From assembly GCA_934270705.1 (NCBI GenBank), contig CAKQQG010000004.1:1-64000 (forward strand): a stretch of 64,000 bases of DNA, in the 5' to 3' direction. Source of the stretch: an uncultured Oxalobacter sp. (GTDB lineage Bacteria; Pseudomonadota; Gammaproteobacteria; Burkholderiales; Burkholderiaceae_D). Of this stretch, positions 1 through 12,340 are shown piece after piece. The notes under the pieces are model-generated. The model worked only from the letters and a program-made list of their open reading frames with translations, ran no database searches and was not told the DNA's origin. Position 1 is the stretch's first letter, and each line of letters opens with the position of its first letter. The position numbers were made by a program, and so were the translations under genes.

Positions 1-1533
1 CTGGATGTCATCGCGCTGGGACATCCGACGATTCTTGCGCTGAACATGACCGATCTTGCCAGAAAAAGCGGACAAATCATCGACCTGGATCGTTTGCGAT
101 CCGAATTGGGCATACCGGTCATTGAAACTGTAGCCGTCGAAGCGGATGGTGTTGCACCGTTACTTGACTGGCTCGACCAAACCGCACACGACAAGAGCGG
201 AACAGTACCTGCCGCTCCTTTTGCGACATCCGGTTCGCGTACAACTTACACCGAATCGCGCCGCATTCTGGATAGCATCATCCGGAAAAACGCCGATACC
301 TACACACTCAACCGGAAAATCGACGCCATTGTTCTGCATCCGTTTTTCGGACTGCCGATATTGCTTGGCATACTTTTTCTCATGTTTCAGGCCATTTTCA
401 GCTGGGCGGAACTGCCAATGGAATGGATAGAAAACGGCGTCGGCGCAGCCAGCGATCTCTGCTCTGCCCTGTTGCCAGAAGGCATTTTGCGCAGCCTGAT
501 CGTCGATGGCGTCATTGCAGGTATCGGCAGCATCATTGTTTTCCTGCCACAAATCCTGATCCTGTTCTTTTTCATACTCGTTCTGGAAGAATCAGGCTAT
601 CTGCCCCGTGCGGCTTTCATGCTCGACAAAATGATGAGCAGCATCGGCCTGTCCGGACATGCGTTCATACCGCTACTCTCAAGTTTTGCCTGTGCCGTAC
701 CCGGGATCATGGCAACACGTACCATCAAAAACCGCAAGCACAGAATCATCACCATCCTGATCGCGCCGCTCATGACCTGCTCCGCGCGGCTACCGGTATA
801 TTCCCTCATCATCGGCGCCTTCATCCCGCAGCGCAGCGTCGGCCCTTTCAACCTTCAGGGACTCGTTCTATTCACTCTCTACATCAGCGGCATCCTCGCT
901 GCCATCAGCGTCGCCTGGATACTGAATCGCCTGATCGGAAAAAACGAATATCAGCCGCTTCTGATGGAATTGCCGTCCTATCACATGCCACATTTACGCA
1001 GTATTGCTCTCGGCCTCTGGGAACGTGCACGTGTTTTTCTCATCCGGGTCAGCACGGTCATTTTCGCCACGTCTGTTCTGCTATGGGCACTCTCAACCTA
1101 CCCTTCGGCACCTGCCGAAGCCGTCGGCTCCCCTATCCAGTACAGCTTTGCCGGACAACTGGGACACTGGCTGGAATATATCGTCGAGCCAATCGGATTC
1201 AACTGGCAAATCGCCGTCGCGCTGATTCCAGGTATGGCCGCACGGGAAATCGCCGTCAGTGCATTGGGAACCGTCTATGCACTGTCCGCAACAGGCGAAG
1301 ATCTTTCGTTGGCGCTGGCATCAGTCATTGCCTCAAACTGGAGTTTGCCAACTGCCCTGTCGTTACTGGCCTGGTTTGTATTCGCTCCGCAATGCTTCGC
1401 CACACTGGGGGTCATCCGGCGCGAAACCAATTCATGGTGGATCATGTTTTTCGCCATGACTTACCTCTTCGGCCTGGCCTATCTCGCATCCTGGGCCACC
1501 TACCGCATCAGCACTCTGATACTGGGTACATGA
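1..1533 (+). CDS. feoB: FeoB ferrous iron transporter, C-terminal part (5' end outside window)
   Basis: Inner-membrane GTP-gated ferrous iron importer. The reading frame is open from base 1, so the gene is cut by the window edge and the 510 residues seen are the C-terminal part. They begin with the end of the G domain (NMTD, the FeoB version of the guanine-specificity NKxD motif), followed by the helical regulatory domain and a polytopic membrane domain. The gate motif containing TCSARLPVY and the second gate-like segment AAREIAVSALGTVYA are both present. A small Cys-rich membrane protein follows one base after the stop, so the two are probably co-transcribed. The FeoA and G1 regions lie outside the window. 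Confidence 0.95.
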   Translation: MDVIALGHPTILALNMTDLARKSGQIIDLDRLRSELGIPVIETVAVEADGVAPLLDWLDQTAHDKSGTVPAAPFATSGSRTTYTESRRILDSIIRKNADTYTLNRKIDAIVLHPFFGLPILLGILFLMFQAIFSWAELPMEWIENGVGAASDLCSALLPEGILRSLIVDGVIAGIGSIIVFLPQILILFFFILVLEESGYLPRAAFMLDKMMSSIGLSGHAFIPLLSSFACAVPGIMATRTIKNRKHRIITILIAPLMTCSARLPVYSLIIGAFIPQRSVGPFNLQGLVLFTLYISGILAAISVAWILNRLIGKNEYQPLLMELPSYHMPHLRSIALGLWERARVFLIRVSTVIFATSVLLWALSTYPSAPAEAVGSPIQYSFAGQLGHWLEYIVEPIGFNWQIAVALIPGMAAREIAVSALGTVYALSATGEDLSLALASVIASNWSLPTALSLLAWFVFAPQCFATLGVIRRETNSWWIMFFAMTYLFGLAYLASWATYRISTLILGT

Positions 1534-1534
1534 T

Positions 1535-1798
1535 ATGCAAGAATTGATCGTCTGCATAATCGTCGCCGTTGCATGTGGCATCTTGTACATACACGGTACA
1601 CCGCCCGTATGGAAATACCGCATCCGGACAGCGCTGTCGTACATCTTTCTCTTTTTACGCATCCACACACTGGCACAGCATATCGCCCCGAAACACAAAC
1701 CGCCATCGCCATATCCGGGTTGCCACGGATGCTCCGGCTGCACAGCGACTTCCGAAAAGCCCATCCGTTTCATGAAACCGCCCTGCAAACGCAACTGA
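1535..1798 (+). CDS. Small Cys-rich membrane protein downstream of feoB
   Basis: An 87-residue protein starting one base after the feoB stop. It has one N-terminal hydrophobic segment (roughly residues 3-20), a basic middle, and a C-terminal cluster CHGCSGC with further cysteines. Its position and shape match the small FeoB-associated Cys-rich proteins (DUF6587-like) found after feoB in betaproteobacteria. Their job is not established; a FeoC-like accessory role or metal binding by the CxxCxxC cluster is inference. The translational coupling to feoB supports a real gene despite its small size. Confidence 0.75.
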   Translation: MQELIVCIIVAVACGILYIHGTPPVWKYRIRTALSYIFLFLRIHTLAQHIAPKHKPPSPYPGCHGCSGCTATSEKPIRFMKPPCKRN

Positions 1799-1875
1799 AT
1801 CGCGTTATACGATTTCAGAATTCCTTCTGCAATTTCTATGTTCTGACGCAAACCGGAAAAAAATTTTTCTTTTAT

Positions 1876-1903
1876 CTTGAAATCTTTGATAAGCGCCCAT
1901 ATA
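1876..1903 (+). promoter_or_regulatory. Sigma-32-type heat-shock promoter of groESL
   Basis: CTTGAAA at 1876-1882 and GCCCATAT at 1895-1902 are 12 bases apart. This is close to the known RpoH consensus (CTTGAAA, 11-16 bases, CCCCATNT). It lies immediately before the CIRCE element and about 140 bases before groES. Confidence 0.75.
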
Positions 1904-1904
1904 C

Positions 1905-1931
1905 TTAGCACTCGTTAGCGGAGAGTGCTAA
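1905..1931. promoter_or_regulatory. CIRCE operator (HrcA binding site)
   Basis: Perfect inverted repeat TTAGCACTC-N9-GAGTGCTAA, identical to the canonical CIRCE sequence bound by the HrcA repressor. It starts two bases after the -10 of the sigma-32-like promoter, so repressor binding would cover the transcription start of groESL. Confidence 0.95.
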
Positions 1932-2040
1932 CAACCCTCTCCCGGATTGCCCTGTAACAGGGACAGGAATACAAAGTGGGCCTGAAAGTTCAGGGTTTTA
2001 TCGTTCACACACAACCTATTTGATTGAATAAGGAATCGTT

Positions 2041-2331
2041 ATGAAACTTCGTCCTTTGCAAGACCGCATTATCGTCAAACGCGTCGATCAGGAAAAAACC
2101 ACGGCATCCGGCATCGTCATTCCCGATGCAGCAGCTGAAAAACCGGATCAAGGCGAAGTCCTCGCCGTCGGTAACGGCAAGGTACTGGAAGACGGCAAGG
2201 TTCTGCCGCTGGATGTCAAGGTCGGTGACATGGTGCTCTTCGGAAAATATTCCGGACAGACCGTCAAGGTCGATGGTGAGGAACTGCTCGTCATGCATGA
2301 ATCCGATGTCATGGCCATCGTCGAACAATAA
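2041..2331 (+). CDS. groES: GroES co-chaperonin
   Basis: The 96-residue heptameric lid of the GroEL chamber, at the usual family length. It begins [13 protein letters not shown], carries the mobile loop that contacts GroEL (around residues 17-35, [14 protein letters not shown]) and ends in the typical [12 protein letters not shown] stretch. An AAGGAATCG ribosome site lies just upstream. groEL follows after 60 bases with its own AGGAG, giving the standard bicistronic operon driven by the heat-shock promoter/CIRCE region. A cytoplasmic folding role is certain from the family. Confidence 0.98.
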   Translation: MKLRPLQDRIIVKRVDQEKTTASGIVIPDAAAEKPDQGEVLAVGNGKVLEDGKVLPLDVKVGDMVLFGKYSGQTVKVDGEELLVMHESDVMAIVEQ

Positions 2332-2382
2332 TTCCAGGCCGGCATCATCAAGGACTGTCAACGTATACCCGTTTTATATTAG

Positions 2383-4038
<1,656 letters not shown>

Positions 4039-4070
4039 TCTGCCCGACTGCCACATCTTCAGTCGCAAAA

Positions 4071-4101
4071 AGCCTGCAAGCGAAAGCTTGCAGGCTTTTT
4101 T
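4071..4101 (+). terminator. Bidirectional terminator between groEL and marR
   Basis: AGCCTGCAAGC (4071-4081), GAAA loop, GCTTGCAGGCT (4086-4096), then a T-run. An A-run on the left lets it serve the opposite strand as well. The marR stop codon sits in the T-run. Confidence 0.9.
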
Positions 4102-4600
4102 ACATAGTGAACGGTAACGGTTGCAATGCGAAATCCACATCCACCTGCGACATCGTATGCAACAGCAAATCAAGACTCTCGCCGAGTCGCACAAGATCGG
4201 CATCCGGCATCTGCGACAACGCTTCCGGCAGCAAACCCCGCGTCAGATCAGGCGCAGTCGTCAACAAAGCTCTGCCCTTTTCCGTCAAGTTCAGATTGAC
4301 GATTCGCTGGTCTGCCGGCATCCGCATTTTGCAAACCATTCCTTTTTTTTCAAGTGTATCCAGCAAATTGCTGGCTGTCGTTTGATGAATCGCCAGCTTT
4401 CTTGCCACTTCCCCGACACGTAATCCCGGCACACGCTCGATTTCCTTCATGATCCACAACTGCGCGCCGGAAACCCCCAGCGATTTCTCGACTCTCTGTG
4501 AATATTTTTGCGCCGCCCGGACGATAATCCTGAATTTCTGGAGAATTTCCAGATAGGAAACGCCATCTTTTTCTTCTTTTTGACATCTGTTTTTGTTCAC
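4100..4600 (-). CDS. MarR family transcriptional regulator
   Basis: A 166-residue winged-helix regulator. The core GAQLWIMKEIERVPGLRVGEVARKL followed by IHQTTASNLLDTLEKKGMV is the MarR recognition region, and the wing carries the usual R-x-x-D-x-R form (MPADQRIVNLNLTEKG). I chose GTG at 4600 because a strong AGGGGG site lies just before it; the frame stays open to a TTG at 4645 that would overlap the operator. It is divergent from the ClC gene, with an 18-base palindrome between them, so it probably represses itself and the ClC gene. The ligand is unknown. Confidence 0.9.
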   Translation of the reverse strand: MNKNRCQKEEKDGVSYLEILQKFRIIVRAAQKYSQRVEKSLGVSGAQLWIMKEIERVPGLRVGEVARKLAIHQTTASNLLDTLEKKGMVCKMRMPADQRIVNLNLTEKGRALLTTAPDLTRGLLPEALSQMPDADLVRLGESLDLLLHTMSQVDVDFALQPLPFTM

Positions 4601-4632
4601 GCCGCCCCCTGTCCGCACTGGATAACTTGAAA

Positions 4633-4650
4633 TATATTTGTTCAAATATA
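4633..4650. promoter_or_regulatory. Candidate MarR operator in the marR-clc spacer
   Basis: Perfect palindrome TATATTTGTTCAAATATA (eight-base arms around TT). It lies between the divergent marR and ClC starts and overlaps a TATAAT hexamer at 4647-4652. Size and AT-richness fit known MarR operators; binding is inferred. Confidence 0.55.
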
Positions 4651-4682
4651 ATAATACGGATCATCTTTCAAAAGTACACGTT

Positions 4683-6032
4683 ATGCCATTTTCGCATTTT
4701 GAACCTCCGCATCTGACGAAACGGGTCATCGTCAAAAAAACAGCACGGTACTGGAAACGGACCTGTGCCTGGATTCTGGCGCCGGTACTGATCGGCCTGG
4801 TCGGTGTCGGCATGGCGCAAGCCAGCGATTACGCCTTTGAAATCAACACATGGATCGTCAAGCGCATACCATGGGCATCCATCCTGTATATGCCGGCAGG
4901 ATTTGCACTGATCGCCTATATCGCACGGCGTTTTTTTCCGGGTACGCAAGGCAGCGGCATTCCGCAGACCATTGCCGTCATCGACGACCCGGATCACAAG
5001 AAAAAAAGCAACCTGCTCTCCATCAAAATACTGGTCGGCAAAATCGCCATGTTGCTGGGCGGACTGACGATCGGCGCATCCATCGGGCGCGAAGGCCCCA
5101 CCGTACAGGTCGGCGCTTCCATCATGCACGCATTTTATGGCTACGGAACACTCCGCACTGCCGAGCAACGGCGCATGCTGGCATTGTCCGGAGGGGCTGC
5201 AGGAATTGCTGCGGCGTTCAATACCCCGCTGGCCGGCATCATGTTCGCCATGGAAGAACTGACTAAAAAATATATTTTCAACGCTCACAGTTCCACTTTG
5301 CTGACCGTCATCATCTCCGGTCTGATTTCCATGGCACTTGTCGGCAACTACACCTACTTCGGCTACACCAACGAATCGCTTTCCCTGCTGACCAATATTC
5401 CCGCCATTCTTGTATGCGGCATCGCGGGCGGACTTACCGGTGGACTGTTCAGCCTGATCGTACAAAAAATTTCCGTCACGCCCACGCCCAAAATCCGCAA
5501 GGCCATACAAGAACACCCACTGATCTTCGCAGCTGCATGCGGCCTGATTGTTGCCATAACGGGTCTGCTGACTGACGGTCTCGTCTATGGTACCAGCTAT
5601 CAGCCGACACGCATGACACTGGAAAGCGATACCACCTGTCTGGTCTGGTATTACGGAGCGGCAAAATTCATTGCGACACTCGTCTCGACACTCAGTGGCA
5701 TTCCAGGCGGTCTGTTCGCGCCGACCCTGTCGGTAGGTGCGGGCATCGGCGACAATGTCTATGCCCTTTTCCCGAATCTGGCACCGCATGGCGCCATCAT
5801 CATTCTGGTCATGGCAGCCTATCTCTCTGGCGTCACACGTTCCCCGCTGACATCTTTCATCATCACCATGGAAATGACCGGCAGCCACCAGATGCTACTG
5901 GCATTGATGGCCGTTTCACTGCTTGCCACACTGGTATCGAGATATGTCAGCCCGGTTCCGCTTTATCATGCGCTGGCACAAAAATTCATTGCGCCACAAG
6001 AAACCCCCACAACGACGCATCCGAAACCATGA
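4683..6032 (+). CDS. ClC-family chloride/proton exchanger
   Basis: A 449-residue polytopic membrane protein with every ClC signature. GSGIP (residues 90-94) holds the chloride-coordinating Ser. GREGP (135-139) holds the gating Glu. FNTPLAGIMFAMEEL carries the internal glutamate pair used for proton transfer in E. coli ClcA, GIPGGLFAPTLSVGAG is present, and a Tyr in the C-terminal PLYHAL matches the inner-gate Tyr. These residues point to a 2Cl-/H+ antiporter rather than a channel. There is no CBS domain. ATG 4683 is preferred to an upstream in-frame TTG at 4638 that lies inside the palindrome. Such exchangers help in extreme acid resistance in E. coli; that role here is inference. Confidence 0.93.
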   Translation: MPFSHFEPPHLTKRVIVKKTARYWKRTCAWILAPVLIGLVGVGMAQASDYAFEINTWIVKRIPWASILYMPAGFALIAYIARRFFPGTQGSGIPQTIAVIDDPDHKKKSNLLSIKILVGKIAMLLGGLTIGASIGREGPTVQVGASIMHAFYGYGTLRTAEQRRMLALSGGAAGIAAAFNTPLAGIMFAMEELTKKYIFNAHSSTLLTVIISGLISMALVGNYTYFGYTNESLSLLTNIPAILVCGIAGGLTGGLFSLIVQKISVTPTPKIRKAIQEHPLIFAAACGLIVAITGLLTDGLVYGTSYQPTRMTLESDTTCLVWYYGAAKFIATLVSTLSGIPGGLFAPTLSVGAGIGDNVYALFPNLAPHGAIIILVMAAYLSGVTRSPLTSFIITMEMTGSHQMLLALMAVSLLATLVSRYVSPVPLYHALAQKFIAPQETPTTTHPKP

Positions 6033-6042
6033 TCGCTCCCAA

Positions 6043-6078
6043 AGCAAAAAAGCCGTGAAAATACACGGCTTTTTTGCT
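6043..6078. terminator. Bidirectional terminator between the ClC gene and fur
   Basis: A perfect 15-bp stem (6043-6057 with 6064-6078) around a six-base loop, containing six A on the left and six T on the right. It is symmetrical for the two convergent genes. Confidence 0.92.
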
Positions 6079-6097
6079 ATGGAACAAACACCCTGCA

Positions 6098-6517
6098 TCA
6101 CTTTTGCCTGCATTTGCTGCATCGTCCATAGATCGCCAGCGTATGATCGACGATTTCGAACCCGTTGCGCTTTGCGATCTCACGCTGTCTTTTTTCGATT
6201 TCATCATCATGGAACTCTTCGACATGCCCGCAATCCACACAGACGATATGGTCATGGTGCGTTCCCTCGTTGAGTTCGAAAACTGCCTTGCCGGTTTCAA
6301 AATAATTCCGGGACAATATGCCTGCCTGTTCAAACTGTGTCAGCACCCGATAAACCGTCGCCAGCCCAATTTCCAGTTTGTCGGACAAAAGCAGCCTGTA
6401 AACGTCTTCCGCACTCAGATGGCGTTCGGCATTTTTCTGGAAAATATCGAGAATCTTCAATCTCGGCAACGTGGCCTTGAGCCCCGTTGCTTTCAATTCG
6501 ACAGCATTATGACTCAT
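6098..6517 (-). CDS. fur: Ferric uptake regulator Fur
   Basis: A 139-residue Fe2+-dependent repressor of full family length. The N-terminal winged helix includes [22 protein letters not shown] sequence (here [13 protein letters not shown]). The metal and dimerisation domain has [17 protein letters not shown], with the regulatory-site histidines and a CxxC, and ends in a second CxxC (GRCSKC). It is divergent from bamE, an arrangement common in Burkholderiales. I could not identify a convincing Fur box in the 110-base spacer. Confidence 0.97.
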   Translation of the reverse strand: MSHNAVELKATGLKATLPRLKILDIFQKNAERHLSAEDVYRLLLSDKLEIGLATVYRVLTQFEQAGILSRNYFETGKAVFELNEGTHHDHIVCVDCGHVEEFHDDEIEKRQREIAKRNGFEIVDHTLAIYGRCSKCRQK

Positions 6518-6627
6518 CGTTTTGAGAAGTTTGCAATGATCAAAATTGGTTCTTTATTATTATCTGCTTTATCATATAGTGTTTGTGAAATCTGCTCAAT
6601 AAATTGCTCTTGGGATTCAACTTCGTA

Positions 6628-8187
6628 ATGTATAAAAAAATGGTCAGCCTGTGGCGATACCTTCGTACACCTGTACTGCTAACATCGGCAACCGTTTTCG
6701 TAATCGGTTGTGCTTCAAAAAACCCCCTGATAGACGAAGCTGAACCTGCCGAAGACACGGAAAAAGTCGCAATCACACCAGACAAAACAGACCGTACAGC
6801 GGATAACGCACCGGTGACCACCGGCATTCGTGAAAGTACTGTCACGACATCTTCCAAGCCAGACACCTTGCGCGAACCTGTCGAAACGGAGCAGCCACGA
6901 TCTGACAGCATGGCCACTCCATCACCCGCTGCGAAAACGATCCCACGCAATGACGTAATGCGTGAAGAATCAGACGCCATGCCGGAACCGGTTGGAACGG
7001 AACGCACACGTCCTGACAACATGGCGACATCATCAGCACCGGGGAAAAACCTCTGGCAAAGCAACGAAACACCGGCGCAATCCGGCGCCATGGCAGAAGC
7101 GCCGTTGATGGAGCAACCACGCCGACCAACCGTAATCGAGCCGATGCCCGCCATCAATGAACAAAGGCAGAACGACGAGGCCCTTGCCGAAACCGAAAAC
7201 GATCTGAACAGCAAACCGACCGGTCTGAAAAAATGGCTGAACATGCTCTCGCCCTACAAGCTCAATATCCAGCAAGGGAATTTCGTATCATCGGAAATGT
7301 TGTCCAGAGTACAGTACGGCATGACCAAGGAACAGGTACGTTTCATTCTGGGAACGCCATTGCTGATGGACATATTCCACGCCAATCGATGGGATTATCT
7401 GTTCCGCCTGCAAAAACCGAATGGAGCCACCACCACCAACCGCGTCACCATTTTTTTCAGCGGCAATCTGGTCGATCGTATCGTCAGTGACAAATTGCCG
7501 AACGAAAAGGAATACCTGATGCACATTACATCCGATGACGAAGTGTCGGAAAAAACGAAAAAAGAAACCGATACCGAAGCGACGGAAAAGAAAACGGACG
7601 AAACATCTTCCGGCGAATCTGCTGAAACGGCTGCCGATAGCGCGGGAGTCACTGAAGAAGAACAACGTTCGGCACCTGCCGATGCAGTCGAACCGCGAAA
7701 TGAACCGGAACCGTCAGGCGATACCGGAACTTCCGTCCAGGATGACACGGATGATGGCGGCCGTACCGCGCAAACCGCTCCCGTTACCGTACAGCCCACA
7801 CTGCGCCCATCGGGTGCCGTTCGTCTGCCGAGAGCGACACGTGCACAGCAACCTCGTACAGCACCTGTGCGTGGACAAACCCCGTCGTCCGATGCCGTAC
7901 CAACCGCACAGGAACCTGTTGCCCTGCCGTCACCGGAACCGGTTCGTACACCGGAACCGGTCAGTACATCCGAACCGGTACGGGCAGCCGAACCGTCCCT
8001 GCCGTCCAGCCAGACCAGACGTATCGTGCGGCCGCTACCGAGACCGCCTGCACAGGCAGATTATGAAGATGAAGAAGATACATCTTCCGGAACGCTCGGG
8101 GCATTCGAGCCCATCAGCACACCAAGTCGTGCCGGCAGAATGCTTCCGCACTCACCGAATGATGAATTGATCGGAAATATCCAATGA
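6628..8187 (+). CDS. bamE: BamE lipoprotein with long repeat-containing extensions
   Basis: The outer-membrane assembly factor BamE (SmpA/OmlA) is recognisable at residues 208-300 ([18 protein letters not shown], then the WDYLF and IFF strands). A lipoprotein signal with lipobox VIGC gives Cys28. The whole protein is about 519 residues, whereas BamE is usually 110-180. Roughly 180 residues of Pro/Thr/Glu-rich sequence separate the lipid anchor from the domain, including two tandem 37-residue repeats (82-118 and 119-155). About 220 acidic, Pro-rich residues follow it, with EPV repeats near the end. ATG 6628 is chosen over an upstream TTG. The stop overlaps the dapB start (ATGA). The core function is secure; the role of the extensions is unknown. 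Confidence 0.9.
   Translation: MYKKMVSLWRYLRTPVLLTSATVFVIGCASKNPLIDEAEPAEDTEKVAITPDKTDRTADNAPVTTGIRESTVTTSSKPDTLREPVETEQPRSDSMATPSPAAKTIPRNDVMREESDAMPEPVGTERTRPDNMATSSAPGKNLWQSNETPAQSGAMAEAPLMEQPRRPTVIEPMPAINEQRQNDEALAETENDLNSKPTGLKKWLNMLSPYKLNIQQGNFVSSEMLSRVQYGMTKEQVRFILGTPLLMDIFHANRWDYLFRLQKPNGATTTNRVTIFFSGNLVDRIVSDKLPNEKEYLMHITSDDEVSEKTKKETDTEATEKKTDETSSGESAETAADSAGVTEEEQRSAPADAVEPRNEPEPSGDTGTSVQDDTDDGGRTAQTAPVTVQPTLRPSGAVRLPRATRAQQPRTAPVRGQTPSSDAVPTAQEPVALPSPEPVRTPEPVSTSEPVRAAEPSLPSSQTRRIVRPLPRPPAQADYEDEEDTSSGTLGAFEPISTPSRAGRMLPHSPNDELIGNIQ
6871..7092 (+). repeat. Two tandem 111-bp repeats inside bamE
   Basis: The segments 6871-6981 and 6982-7092 encode 37-residue units with the same frame: xEPVxTExxRxDxMAT at the start and xAM at the end. 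A third partial unit begins at 7093. DNA identity is only partial, so the duplication is old or the protein pattern is under selection. Confidence 0.75.
7936..7995 (+). repeat. 18-bp GAACCGGT repeats near the 3' end of bamE
   Basis: Three consecutive 18-base units, each starting GAACCGGT, then a partial fourth. They encode the hexapeptides [12 protein letters not shown] and EPVRAA followed by EPS. Confidence 0.8.
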
Positions 8188-8990
8188 ACAAAATGAAAAT
8201 AGCAATTGCAGGAGCCAATGGCCGTATGGGCCGCATGTTGATCGAAGCCGTCTTGCGCGCTGACGACGCCGTTCTGACCGGTGCGCTCGATGTCGCCAAT
8301 GCACCAGGTATCGGGAACGATGCCGGTCTTTTTCTGGGGGAAACCACCGGCGTCCGTATCGAATCCGATATGGAAAAAGCGTTCGGAAATGCCGAATATG
8401 TCATTGACTTCACACGTCCGGCTGGAACCCTTGAACACCTTGCCTATTGCGCCATCCATGGAATCAAAATGGTCATCGGGACAACCGGCTTCGATGAAAA
8501 CGGCAAAAAAGCCATCGAAAAGGCGGCAAAAACAATCCCCATCGTATTCGCCCCCAATATGAGCATCGGCGTCAACGTCACCATGAAACTGATCGAGATA
8601 GCCGCCAGAAATTTCGCCGAAGGCTACGACATCGAAATCATCGAAGCACACCATCGTCATAAAGTGGATGCTCCCTCGGGAACGGCACTCAAGATGGGTG
8701 AAGTCATCGCAAATGCCATCGGACGTGATCTAGAAGAATGTGCGGTCTATTCCCGCGAAGGCATCACCGGTGAGCGCGATCCCTCGACTATCGGATTTTC
8801 GACGATCCGCGGCGGCGATATCGTCGGCGATCACACCGTACTGTTTGCAGGTACCGGAGAACGGATTGAAATCACGCACAAATCCTCCAGCCGCGCCACC
8901 TATGCGCAAGGCAGCTTGCGGGCAGCCCGTTTTCTGGCAGACAAATCCGGCGGTCTTTTCGACATGCAGGATGTTCTGCATCTGAAATAA
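8184..8990 (+). CDS. dapB: 4-hydroxy-tetrahydrodipicolinate reductase
   Basis: A 268-residue NAD(P)H-dependent reductase of the lysine and diaminopimelate pathway. The Rossmann motif GANGRMGRM is at the N-terminus. The catalytic and binding segment [20 protein letters not shown] carries the conserved His pair and Lys. ATG 8184 overlaps the bamE stop by four bases; a second ATG at 8193 ([10 protein letters not shown]) is an equally plausible start. The bamE-dapB linkage is typical of Burkholderiales. An untranslated gap of 110 bases separates it from leuS. Confidence 0.97.
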   Translation: MNKMKIAIAGANGRMGRMLIEAVLRADDAVLTGALDVANAPGIGNDAGLFLGETTGVRIESDMEKAFGNAEYVIDFTRPAGTLEHLAYCAIHGIKMVIGTTGFDENGKKAIEKAAKTIPIVFAPNMSIGVNVTMKLIEIAARNFAEGYDIEIIEAHHRHKVDAPSGTALKMGEVIANAIGRDLEECAVYSREGITGERDPSTIGFSTIRGGDIVGDHTVLFAGTGERIEITHKSSSRATYAQGSLRAARFLADKSGGLFDMQDVLHLK

Positions 8991-9094
8991 TCGTTATAGC
9001 CATGCCGGCCCGCACGGTTCATGGATACGCCGCCCGTGCACCATCGTATTATCATAACGGCATCAAACCGAATCGAATAACCTTATTTGCGTAG

Positions 9095-11740
<2,646 letters not shown>

Positions 11741-11758
11741 TATCTGACAGGACTGTCC

Positions 11759-12328
11759 ATGAAAAAAGCCTTCATGAAACCGGTTTCCCTGCTTGGCAGG
11801 ATCGCTATTGCCGCAACAGTCATATTACTGGTTTCATGCGGCTTCCATTTACGTGGCAACTACGATTTCCCGTTTTCCACGCTGTATATCAACTTTCCTG
11901 CCGGCTCTCATACCGCCAATGTCCTGAAACGGCAAATCCAGGGGATGAACGCCACCCGCATCGTCAACAGTCCACAGGAAGCCGAGGTCATCCTGTCTGC
12001 CATTTCGGAAAAAAATCGCAGGGAAATCCTGACTTACAACGTACAGGGACGTGTGCGCGAATATTCCCTGCATTACGATCTGGAATACACGATCAAGACC
12101 GCACAGGGGAAAGTACTGTTGCCACCCACCAAGGTAACGCTTCGCCGAACCATGACCTATGACGATTCGGAAGCCTTGTCCAAGGAAAACGAGGCCAATC
12201 TTCTGTACAAGGACATGCAATCGGATATGGCACAACGCTTGCTCAGGCGACTGGCCGGTCTCAATATGAACGGCGTGGACAATACCACCGATCCTGACGA
12301 TAACGTTTCGGGTGCAACGCGCTCCTGA
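11759..12328 (+). CDS. lptE: LPS-assembly lipoprotein LptE
   Basis: A 189-residue outer-membrane lipoprotein that plugs the LptD barrel in the lipopolysaccharide transport machine. The signal peptide ends in the lipobox LVSC (Cys27), followed directly by the family's GFHLRG. The middle holds the typical EYSLHYDLEYTI strand and a late RLLRRL helix. It sits between leuS and holA, the standard place for this gene in proteobacteria, which supports the call for a family that is weakly conserved in sequence. Confidence 0.93.
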   Translation: MKKAFMKPVSLLGRIAIAATVILLVSCGFHLRGNYDFPFSTLYINFPAGSHTANVLKRQIQGMNATRIVNSPQEAEVILSAISEKNRREILTYNVQGRVREYSLHYDLEYTIKTAQGKVLLPPTKVTLRRTMTYDDSEALSKENEANLLYKDMQSDMAQRLLRRLAGLNMNGVDNTTDPDDNVSGATRS

Positions 12329-12340
12329 CCGCCCGAATAT

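Noticed and set aside
1..45. Truncated FeoB as a pseudogene
   Set aside because: The frame is open to base 1, so the missing part is simply outside the window.
4638..4682. Upstream TTG starts for both marR and the ClC gene
   Set aside because: They would overlap each other inside an 18-base palindrome and lack ribosome sites. GTG 4600 and ATG 4683 are better.
6518..6627. Fur box in the fur-bamE spacer
   Set aside because: Only loosely similar AT-rich GATAA stretches are present; no match good enough to report.
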